From assembly GCA_033439795.1 (NCBI GenBank), contig JAUTDP010000014.1:372001-436000 (forward strand): a DNA stretch of 64,000 nt, given 5' to 3'. The DNA comes from Sordaria brevicollis. Lineage: Eukaryota; Ascomycota; Sordariomycetes; Sordariales; Sordariaceae. Position 1 is the stretch's first letter. Every line of letters begins with the position of its first letter. Made by a program: the position numbers and the translations under genes. Shown in pieces: positions 1-10,732 of this stretch. The notes beneath the pieces were generated by a model, which saw only the letters and a program-made list of their open reading frames with translations, searched no databases and was not told where the DNA came from.

Positions 1-2
1 TG

Positions 3-80
3 TCGGCCAAGCTGAAGACGGGTTTGGCCGATATTCCTGGTTTGTCCAAGAGGCGCCAAACCGGTAACGCCGGTGTGTAA
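3..80 (+). CDS. 3' end of an unidentified ORF, partial
   Basis: One reading frame is open from the left edge of the window and stops at TAA 78-80, giving about 25 residues ending in TGNAGV. I recognise no family. It could be the C-terminus of a gene lying to the left, or a chance open frame. It overlaps the beginning of the USB1-type open frame, which is in a different phase, so both cannot be ordinary exons of the same reading frame here. Confidence 0.25.
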   Translation, partial: SAKLKTGLADIPGLSKRRQTGNAGV

Positions 81-990
81 GCCCCACTCCGGCTCCGGCT
101 CCGGCTCCGGCTCCGACTGCCCCACCGACCTAAACACTAACACCCGCACAGGATCCCCGGACACGGCACCAGCGCCAAAGCCAACGTCACCTCTCCCACC
201 ACTCCCGGATCGCTTCAACGATATCAACCCCTCCAACCCTCGAACTACCATCAGCGACGATCCTTCCCTGCACCAAGGTCGTCAGCGCCAAGTCCCTCAC
301 AAACCGGGTAACTGGCCGAGTCACGTTTATGTTGAATGGGTTCCCGGCTCGGGGGAACGTGACCGCCTCTCTTCGCTTGTCGGCAAGCTTCAGACTCGAG
401 TGGCTTCTGCTTCTCAGCATGACCCCGATCTCAAGGGCATCGAGATACACACAACTTTGAGAGATCCCGAATTACCCGTCGACAAGCCACTGCACATCAG
501 CTTGTCGGCTTCATTCATGCTGACAACTGATAACAAGGACGATTTTCTCAAAGAGCTGAAAACAGCCATCAAATCGACCGGTGTGCCACAATTTATGGTG
601 GGCATCTCTGGAGAAGTCGATTGGTATCGATCCGAGGAAAATGCCAGGTCGTTCTTAGTCTTGCGGTTGCGTGAGGTTCACGACAGTAACGACACTGCCT
701 CTACTGCCGACGCCAATCCCAACCCCCGACTAACCAGTCTACTTGAACAATGCAACAAAACCGTTAAAGCCTACGGCGAGCCGCCACTCTATGAAGGTCC
801 GGATATGGGTCGCCGCTTCCACATCACGATAGCCTGGACCCACGCTCATCCAACTGAGTCGCTGAAGCAGCTGACGAGCTTACTCCTCGATGATCCACTC
901 GCGGACAATATTTGTACTGCCTTCCGCATAGATAAGGTCAAGATCAAGATTGGAAATAACGTTACCGGGCTTGAGCTACAGACTGCATAG
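16..990 (+). CDS. USB1: USB1-type U6 snRNA 3' phosphodiesterase (2H family), 5' end unresolved
   Basis: Family role: USB1 trims the 3' oligo(U) tail of U6 snRNA in the nucleus and leaves a protected end. Seen here: a low-complexity GSGSGSGS start, then PLPPLPDRFNDI, SDDPSLHQGR and GNWPSHVYVEW, which are typical of the fungal N-terminal half. The two catalytic tetrapeptides follow: HISL (His codon at 493) and HITI (His codon at 820). The end, KIKIGNNVTGLELQTA then TAG, looks like a natural C-terminus. Oddity: the frame is open from 16, but its first ATG lies at about 529, after the first catalytic motif. The true start must therefore be on an exon to the left of the window, or the start has been lost. 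A zinc-knuckle frame continues in the same phase after the TAG. The family call is firm; gene structure and intactness are not. Confidence 0.75.
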   Translation, partial: RRVWPIFLVCPRGAKPVTPVCKPHSGSGSGSGSDCPTDLNTNTRTGSPDTAPAPKPTSPLPPLPDRFNDINPSNPRTTISDDPSLHQGRQRQVPHKPGNWPSHVYVEWVPGSGERDRLSSLVGKLQTRVASASQHDPDLKGIEIHTTLRDPELPVDKPLHISLSASFMLTTDNKDDFLKELKTAIKSTGVPQFMVGISGEVDWYRSEENARSFLVLRLREVHDSNDTASTADANPNPRLTSLLEQCNKTVKAYGEPPLYEGPDMGRRFHITIAWTHAHPTESLKQLTSLLLDDPLADNICTAFRIDKVKIKIGNNVTGLELQTA

Positions 991-1836
991 GGGAGCGAGT
1001 CTTCTGCAACTGACCTGAGCGATGAAGTGGTTCAAAACCATTTCTTCGGAAATCGAACAACGACCTTGCTGTGCCGCCTATGTCACTTAAGGGTAAGGAA
1101 AGATCGGGTTCGGGATCATCTGGCTGGGAACTGCAGGATCAAGTGGAAACAGTTCGATGTGACCGCAAAACAAATACGTTGTCGGCGATGCGGTCGTTAT
1201 ATTAGGTTCTCTGTCAAAGACCATGTGGATTCCGAGGAGTGTACCTCCGTAGCGGACAGGTTCGAATTCACTGAAAATGGACATCGTTGTCGGCGCTGTG
1301 GCGCGACCTTAGCCAAAAACGTTTTCGATAGCCATGGCCTCAGAAACAGCTTGGAACAACACTGGAACAACTCAAAATGTTCACTTATACCGGAATTCGA
1401 TCAGGTCGACAGAAAAATAAAGTGCCGGAGGTGTGGGACTGAGGTGTTGGAGTGTAGCACCGGGCTTATCAGCTTGGCTGGAAGAAGGATAACCAAGCTT
1501 AAGGAGCACTTGAAGACGCCCGAGTGTAAGAAGGAGTTCGAAAAGCGTGGTGAAGTTCTGCCGGAGATCAAGCAGGAGGATGGTCCTGAAGAGGATGGTC
1601 CTGAAGAGGATGGTCCTGAAGAGGATGGTCCTGAAGAGGATGGTCCTGAAGAGGATGGTCCTGAAGAGGGTGGTCCTGAAGAGGATGGTCCTGAAGAGGG
1701 TGGTCCTGAAGAGGATAAGTCTGAAAAGGACAAGTCTGAAAGGGATGCCATGCCCGAAACTGATTACTACTGCAAAACTAGTACCAACGACTACATCGTC
1801 GAAACACGACAGATAAAGGACTTAAGAGGGGTTTAG
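991..1836 (+). CDS. ATG-less CCHC zinc-knuckle repeat ORF with acidic repeat tail
   Basis: The frame runs from directly after the USB1 TAG to a TAG at 1834-1836, in the same phase. It encodes four imperfect units of the form C-x2-C-x(10-25)-H-x(4-5)-C. Three of them begin with C-R-R-C-G, consistent with zinc binding. These are followed by nine DGPEE/GGPEE pentapeptides and a short charged tail (DKSEKDKSE). No in-frame ATG precedes the zinc units; the first in-frame ATG is near the end, in DAMPE. It may therefore be a second exon, a readthrough extension of USB1, a non-AUG-initiated protein, or a relic. The conserved cysteine spacing across all four units argues against a random frame. I do not recognise a named family; nucleic-acid or protein binding would be a guess. 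Confidence 0.5.
   Translation, partial: GSESSATDLSDEVVQNHFFGNRTTTLLCRLCHLRVRKDRVRDHLAGNCRIKWKQFDVTAKQIRCRRCGRYIRFSVKDHVDSEECTSVADRFEFTENGHRCRRCGATLAKNVFDSHGLRNSLEQHWNNSKCSLIPEFDQVDRKIKCRRCGTEVLECSTGLISLAGRRITKLKEHLKTPECKKEFEKRGEVLPEIKQEDGPEEDGPEEDGPEEDGPEEDGPEEDGPEEGGPEEDGPEEGGPEEDKSEKDKSERDAMPETDYYCKTSTNDYIVETRQIKDLRGV
1579..1713 (+). repeat. 15-bp coding minisatellite, nine units (D/G)GPEE
   Basis: Nine tandem copies of a 15-bp unit (GATGGTCCTGAAGAG) encode DGPEE, with two units reading GGPEE through a GAT-to-GGT change. The units are almost identical in DNA, which suggests recent copy-number change. The repeat length keeps the frame. Confidence 0.95.
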
Positions 1837-3282
1837 CAAGGAGCAAATAACCTTAAACACTGATGAGAAAAAAGTAGGAGGGGCACTGACGGATCTACTG
1901 AGGACTTTGGTTATTGCCTCTTAGCTTCGGTGGGACTTTTCCTTCTGGTGTGTGCCTTGCAAGTTTTTGTTAGTGAGCATAAGCGTTGTTGGGCTTTCAT
2001 TATGTCTCGTTTTTCTGCGTAGAATCAGTGTTGCCTAGTTAATAGAGATAAGAAGCAAGACAAGGTACAACAAATGAAAAACTTATGAACAACTTATATT
2101 TGCAGTCTTGGTCACCAAGTGACGTGATTTTTTCTCGATCCACGTGAATACCCGAACATCATCATCCCCAGTTGCCTAAGCCCCCCTGATATAGACACAG
2201 GAAAGAAGTATGTTGTTGTAAGCCTGTTGTTGTTCTCGCTCGAGGGGGAGACTAGTTAGGACAAAGAAGCAGTTACTTACTTTAGTATGTTATGCTTAGA
2301 TTTGTGTATGGCACAAAATAGGAACGAAGAGATGTGAAGCAAAGAAAGGAGGGAAAAAAAAAAAAAGAAAGAAAGGAAAAAAAAAAAAAAGACAAGAAAA
2401 GAAAAGAAATCTCGAAACCTTCGACGGGATCTTGACTTACTAGTTTACCCAGAAACTGAACATGCGCCTTCTTTGCAAGAACCGGTAATGAACTTGCTTC
2501 TTGTTTCAATCTGGTCACCAAAAGAACCAGAGGAAGAAGAAGAAGAGAAAAACGAAAAAAAAAAAAAAAAAAGAAAAAGAAAAAAATTAAAAAAAAAAAA
2601 ATAAATAAATAAATAAATAAAGAATAAAAAAAAAAAAAGAGCGAGGATGGGGGACAAATTCTCTGGCCGATCATTAGAATAGCAAATAACAAGTGGATTC
2701 ATATCCAGCATCAAAAAACTCCCATCACACCAACGTAGAGAATGGAAGGTAAGGTAGCTAGCTGTGCCGTTCCAAGTATTTGATCTGCTACTCCTATATA
2801 CAAAACATCCAACACTGCTATCTACCAAGACTACAACTGAACTACTACACCGTACCGGCGATCGTTGCCTGGGTTATCTAGGTCTCTTTGTCTTGTTTGG
2901 CTATGTATCTGGTTTATTACTATAACTCAATCCCATCCATCGCCGGGCGGTTAACATTGAACTTGCGTTGTAGACGCGAACTTTTCAGTCCCGTACATAG
3001 AAACGTCAAGTCAACATGTTAAATTCAATATTTGGGTATCGATCGCATTGGGGAAAATCAGCGATATGTACCTGCCAGTCATAATCTTCTCTCCGCTGAA
3101 CCGTCCTGAAACATCACGGCACAAGAAACCACGGCAGTAAGCAATCCCAAAAGCAACAGCTTTTATTATCAACAAGAAAGAACCCTTTTTAAACGCAAAG
3201 AAGTACTATGTAAACTTTTGCAAATGAATCTATTCCATAGCAAGAAAAAGAAAAGCTCAGCAAACAGGCAGGCCCCAAAAAA
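1837..3282. other. Intergenic region with A-rich simple repeats
   Basis: No ORF with coding character was found on either strand. The region lies between the zinc-knuckle frame and the 3' end of ERO1. It contains the A-rich tract listed separately; the rest shows no recognisable element. Confidence 0.6.
2340..2640. repeat. Poly(A)/GAAA-rich low-complexity tract with AAAT microsatellite
   Basis: Several A runs of 10-18 bases (around 2354, 2377, 2555 and 2585), GAA-rich stretches, and an AAAT tetranucleotide array at about 2601-2622. The long Lys/Phe-rich frames across it are low-complexity artefacts. Confidence 0.9.
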
Positions 3283-5537
3283 TCAAAGCTCATCAAGACT
3301 CGGTCTCCTAAACTCCCAAGTCCGCGGCATGACGGGCAAGCCAATGTAGAACTGCCAGAAGCGTTGAAGTTCGGTGGTGAAGATTTCGTATCTATTGTCA
3401 TAATTTGTTAGCATCCATGGCTCTCGAACATTACGGGGTGCGAAAGCAAAAATGGGGAAAAGGGAGGGAAAAGGGAGAGGGAGAGGGAGAGAGAGAGGGA
3501 GAGGGGAGAGGGAGAGAGAGAGGGAGAGGGGAGAGGGAGAGAGAGAGGGAGAGGGGAGAGGGAAGAATATACGTACACCAACCCAGGTAACCGCAAATAA
3601 CTCTTAATCACCATTTTGAACACGGAAAACACCAGCTTGAACTCCTGGACAAACTCCTCCTTAAGGGTACGCTTCTTGTAGACAAAGTTGGGGTCCCTGT
3701 CGGGTTCTGGCTCTGAGCGGAATTCGTCAAAGTCGTTGTCTTTGTCGTTCTCCTCCACAATCTCCTCTTCCTTTTGCTGCTGCTGCTCCTGCTGTTGTTG
3801 CTGTTGCTGGCGTTGCTTAACCTCAGGAGCAGGGGTAACGCCCGCCTTTGTAGCCTCATCTACCACAACAGCAGTTGTCTTGATATCATTATCAACAGCA
3901 ACAGGGGTAGAAACAATAACGTGTCTAGGCTTCTTGGCTCGGTCGGGGATGTGATGCATTCCTCCTCCCTCCTTGTTTTCGGTCTCCTCGATCTGATACT
4001 CAGACTCCTCAACCATAGCCCTAAACTTCTGAATAGCATCCAAACTGCTGCTCAACCTCGCATACGTATTAAACAGTGCCACGAGCTCGGTCCGCTTGAG
4101 CTTGAACGGAATCTCATCAGTCTTCGTTGTGGACACAGCATCGTTATCAGCAAACTCAAACAGCACCTTCAGCGCCGTCCCGTACCCGGCCGTCTGCAAC
4201 TTGCCCCACAGCCGACACTTGTCGCAGCCGACGCAGTCCATCAGTCGCGAAACGTTGCGGAACCGGTTGCGGAAGTCTTCCTTCAGGGAAGGACCCTCGC
4301 CGTTCTTGAACATGAGCGACTCGTCGAATACGGGACCAGGAACGCTGTTAGCGGCCTTGGAAGTGACAGCCAGTACCTTGGCGCGCGTGTCGGCGTCTTG
4401 CGCAGGGTCTCCCGTGCAGAAAGTGTACTCCTCGTGAGACGACAGGTAAGGGCCGAGCTTGGCGACGGCGCGGGTGAGAAGGGCGTAGTTAAAGTACAGG
4501 TTGCTGATGCGGTCGGGGAACTTGTGCAGACGGTTGATGTAGCAGGACAGGTTGGGCTGCCACTGGCCCGTGGTCTGGTTGAGGAAGTCCCAGCAGAGGT
4601 GGGTGGAGATGGACGCGTGCATGCCGCTGACGACCTTGTAGAAGACGCGCTTCTCGAGGCACTCGTCTTCGAACTCGAGACCGGTCTTGGCGACGAAGGG
4701 CACCAAGGGGTTCTGCTCGCGCTGTTGTTCGAGGACTTGTTGCCGACCGGCGGCTTGCATGACGGCGCGGAAGTCCATGGCCGCGGGACCCTTGGGGACA
4801 GAGTAGGTCTCGCCCAGCGAGGCGGACTGTGGGAAGGATGATTTCTGGAAGCAGTTCTCGCGGTAGACGGCGTCCCAGACCTGCTTGGCGCCGTCGCCGG
4901 CGTATCCGGTGAAGCGCTCGGGGTTGCGCAGGAGGGAGACATAGTCGCCCTTGGAGGTTGCGCTCTCGTCGTCGGGAACGCAGTAGTCGCGGTCGTCGCA
5001 CTCGTCGTCGTATTCCACCACGCAGGACTCGCCCACGTTTTCGCCTAGCTTGCCCTGAAGCGGGCGTTTCGGTTCTTGTCGCTGTACGGACTTGCCTGGG
5101 TGCTTAGCCCGTGGTCCTTCGAGCTTGCCGAGCTCGCTGGCGCGCCATACTTCGGGGATGTCTTCTTCGTTGTCGAGGGTCTCCACTGCGCAGGCGATGT
5201 TGCCGCACATGCCGTTCTCGTCGTTCCAGAAGGGACATCGCTTGTTGAAGAGGTTAAGGCGGTAGTGAGAGAAGAAATCGGTTGTTCGTGTTAGGTTGTC
5301 AAGGGCGGGCTTGACGTCGTGGTTGAGATCTTCGAGGGTGGAATAGGAGGCGCATGCATCACTGACAATGGCTTTTGGTGATATCTTGAAGAAGGGGAGT
5401 TGGCTGTTAGCTTCGACAGCTTTCTCGAGAAGAGGACATTGACCTACAGCGCATGATTTATCGTCGCTCTTGCACTGGGCTTCTGGACTCCAGAGCGCAA
5501 AGAGCGACAAATAAAATAGCCGCGATGCGGGCTTCAT
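3283..5537 (-). CDS. ERO1: ERO1, ER oxidoreductin (thiol oxidase)
   Basis: Flavoenzyme of the ER lumen that re-oxidises protein disulfide isomerase using O2, driving disulfide formation. Two exons are inferred: 5537-3577 and 3391-3283, joined across intron 3392-3576 (GTACGT...TAG) to give 689 aa. The start has a good context (CACCATG), and a signal peptide of about 22 residues follows. The shuttle-type cysteines lie at C111/C116 (MCGNIAC). The active-site motif CVGCDKC is at 435-441, followed by the FAD-site region. A glutamine-rich insertion (KQRQQQQ...) at about 575-590 and an acidic stretch precede the conserved end, where splicing restores LPGLVYEIFTTELQRFW. Without splicing the frame would run into low-complexity SLSLSLPL sequence, so the intron is well supported. 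Family call is firm; retention in the ER is inferred. Confidence 0.95.
3489..3563. repeat. Purine-strand minisatellite inside the ERO1 intron (25 bp x 3)
   Basis: Three consecutive 25-bp units of pure G/A on the plus strand, within a longer G/A-only stretch from about 3456. On the ERO1 sense strand this is a C/T-only tract between the donor and acceptor of its single intron. Confidence 0.9.
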
Positions 5538-6835
5538 GGTGTAGCTGCAGTGGTGCTTGTCAAGTCTGCGAGTGTAACTCCTTCAGGAGCAGGCGGCACA
5601 GCTTGAAAGAGGCCACTTTAGCTTTAATTATACGTTTGTTGACCTTGATGGCGTTCCAAAAAGGTTTCGGGGCAACGGTGGCCAGATCTGATCGTAACCG
5701 CTCTCGGATATAATCCGATGTTCAGTCGTATAGCAAACAATGGCCGTGTAAGATGAAATATTAAAAAGGTACTTGTTGTCGTGTCAATTTCCAAAGAATC
5801 TCGAAGTATCAAGGTACTTTTTAGGGGCGAGTTTCAACGTGTTCTGGACACTCTGACGTCGCTCTCTGCAGGGGTTATCTGTCTTCTGCTACACGCTGCA
5901 GAAACAGCGGATAGAATTCTTATCGAAGGTTCGATAAGCACCACACGGACAGCGCTGTGACAGGGGTCCGAACGGGTGAGGAAAGTGCGAGCGAGTGTTG
6001 TCGAAGCCACAGAGCATCAATAGGGGCTTGAATAGAGAATGGATGGAAACAAAGAACAAGATGTTAAGATGTAAGGGGGTTTTGAGGAGACAAGGGACAT
6101 ATAGGTCGTAGCCGGTCTTTTCGAATTATCTGTCCACAACTTGTGTGGTTCCTCGTACCCGGGCTTACATCTTAATAATCATCCCGAACCCAGTTCAGTC
6201 CATCCATACAAAGGAGGAGGCGAAGCATCTTGTTTGTTGCCTATAAGTCCGACCGATCAATTGGGTCTCGCACATCTAAAAGAAAGTTTTGGAAAGGTGT
6301 CCAAAAGGATTGGAGACCGGAGAAAATCAGCAGATGTCCAAAATTGCCGACCGAACGCTGACCTTTTCTCGTTCGACTGACCTGACGATGCCGATGCGAT
6401 TGCGGCACTGTCCGAGGGGTTCAAACTGGCGCCCCCTCCCCCCTTGCATTTGGCCAATGGTGTTGTTTCCTTTGATGCTGGAAAGACATTGACTTCCGTG
6501 TTTCTGTTTCGGGAAATGCCTAGGAACAACCCCAATTCTAGACTCGAGATAGATGATGGGTTGTTCTTTTCAAAGCTCAAAGACATTTCTTTTGGCCGGC
6601 GAGGAGCTAAACATGTTCAAGCATACTCCAGATAGCGTAGCACAATCGAGCCTAGAAAGCTGTTATGGAGGCATCATGCCATGGTTCATCGTAGAGGTAC
6701 CATGATATTGAGTAGTAATGATCCTATTCCACATGATAAGGTGGTAAATTATCTGAAGTAGCCCTCTTGATACCGTCGAGATGTTGTTATGTACTTGTAT
6801 GTCTAGAAGACATTCCACTTACACGAAGAGGTCCC
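5538..6835. other. ERO1 upstream intergenic region
   Basis: No convincing gene. This holds the presumed ERO1 promoter on the minus strand, with an AT-rich part around 5620-5830. No repeat or RNA gene was recognised. Confidence 0.55.
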
Positions 6836-7309
6836 TACTGTTAACCCTGCACATAACGATCAGGGTGTATAACGATTTCTGGTGTATAACGATCAGAATC
6901 TGGGGAACGCACGGTTTTTGTATGTGTATAACGATCAACCTTCGCATTACGATTACGATCAAAATTTTGCTTAGTAATACAGCGAAATCGTTATACCCCA
7001 CCCCTGTCTAGCAGGTCTATCACCCCTGTCTGGTAGGTTTATCACCCCCTTTGTGTTGTTGTTCTGGGAGGACGGGAGTTGAGTAAGCGGCATAGAAAAA
7101 AATAGGCTACCCTCGATTCGTACCTCAGTAACAGTTCTATAGCCAAAATACTATGGAAATCTGTTATTCGTTACATCTACGACTTGCTCCACCCCTGTTT
7201 CCCCCCCCTGTGAGTCGCCGTGACCAAAAACCTTTGCATAACGATTCCCGGTGTATAACGATCAAAACCTTGGGTACACGGCTGATCGTTATGTGCAGGG
7301 TTAACAGTA
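6836..7309. mobile_element. MITE, Tc1/mariner (pogo/Fot1)-like, 470-bp element with TA duplication
   Basis: Perfect 26-bp terminal inverted repeats (left 6838-6863, right 7282-7307) begin CTGTTAACCCTGCACATAAC and are flanked on both sides by TA (6836-6837, 7308-7309). TA is the target duplication typical of the Tc1/mariner superfamily. Inside, GTGTATAACGAT-type motifs recur (about 6865, 6881, 6921 and 7249, plus an inverted copy near 6987). A second direct repeat, CACCCCTGTCT..AGGT.TATCACCCC, occurs near 7000-7050. No transposase frame is present, so this is a non-autonomous element. The pogo/Fot1 assignment rests on the TA duplication and end structure only. It sits in the ERO1-SSB intergenic interval. 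Confidence 0.8.
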
Positions 7310-7458
7310 CCTGCCTTTGCGATGTGACGGCGTCTTGGCAACCGTCCAGGTCCGGGTCCGGGATCCGGAAAGCCAAGACCATGTGGGCGTAGCTCCGCCG
7401 AAGACAACACCGCAGCACAATGTTCAAGATGATCCCCAAGATGCATATACTTCAGGAT

Positions 7459-7480
7459 GAGACGCGCGTCAGCGCGTCTC
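7459..7480. repeat. Perfect 9-bp hairpin next to the Hsp70 fragment
   Basis: GAGACGCGC, a 4-base loop GTCA, then GCGCGTCTC. It ends 5 bp before the duplicated Hsp70 segment and may mark the junction. Confidence 0.8.
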
Positions 7481-7484
7481 GCCG

Positions 7485-7609
7485 CTTGACTACTGCAAGA
7501 AGGAATTCACCCGTAAGGTTCGTAAATCTCGAAGCATTCCCGTCCGTTTTTGAAGTTTGGAGAGATCGGGGGTCGTCGTCGTCGATTTTTTGACTTCGAA
7601 GGCCTCAAG
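7485..7609 (+). pseudogene. Exact 125-bp inverted copy of SSB Hsp70 exon 4/intron 4
   Basis: Base-for-base identical to the reverse complement of 9572-9696. It carries the last 33 nt of exon 4 (encoding [10 protein letters not shown]), the GTTCGT donor, and the first 92 nt of intron 4. It lies about 2 kb from the parent sequence in opposite orientation and is not expected to encode protein. An identical intron sequence implies a recent copy event, gene conversion, or selection. Confidence 0.93.
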
Positions 7610-8404
7610 GTTGATTGAAGATACTTCAGTGATGGGATTTTGCATCTGGCGGGGGTTTGGATTTTAAAGACCATCCATCCGGATTGGGAAAGAAGGCATC
7701 TGCCAAATTGTGGAAGGCATATGAGTGTATTGCACATACATATTTGATATTGCTCTAGCCATATTCAAAGTAAGCACAGGCATATGTTTCAAGAAGCAAC
7801 GCATCGAGGTTTGGTTTGAAGACATAGGTAACAGTACAGAAGTGGCTTTTTTTCTTTTCTACATTACATATATGTGAACCCTGAAGGCGTGGGGTACCAA
7901 CATTATCGTGACTGGAGATGAATATGTCATACTTGTCACAAGGTACTATATATACGACAACCATGTTCGATGAGACATACGAGGCACGTCACTGTCCATC
8001 AAATAAAGACGAGATAGGTTTTTGTTCATGTTTGTATTGTTTTTTGCACCTTCCCCAGTCTACATGCAGTTGCGCCGAAGAGATTTTGGGTCATAAAAAA
8101 AGAGATCAATGGCGCTAAAAGGCAAGGAAAAAGAAATCCATCCGGTATGTCATTCATTCTTGGAAACAACCATTTCCCTGCCTGGGGATGCGACTGATGC
8201 CGTCAGAGTGCATTTCAATACACATGGCCCCCCCAACTTTTGAGTATCCGGTTCCCAATGAACGAGGTATATGAAGACGTCGTCCCAATACAAGACAAGA
8301 TCCTGCCTTCAATTAATAAAAGTCCTGTTCCTATTTCCCAAGTATTGCGCCCATTGGTGGATGAGAGGCGAACATCATACACATCGTTAAGCTAAAGAGG
8401 TAAT

Positions 8405-10732
<2,328 letters not shown>

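Larger units (their letters stand above)
7310..8404. other. Intergenic region 3' of the SSB Hsp70 gene
   Basis: No independent gene seen. It contains a short perfect hairpin (7459-7480), an exact inverted copy of part of the Hsp70 gene (7485-7609), and then presumed 3' untranslated/terminator sequence of that gene. Confidence 0.55.

Noticed and set aside
2282..2828. Phe/Leu-rich minus-strand frames
   Set aside because: Translation of poly(A)/GAAA microsatellite sequence.
3774..4841. 355-codon plus-strand frame antisense to ERO1
   Set aside because: Mirror of a GC3-rich coding strand; begins in the antisense of the Gln repeat and has no domain.
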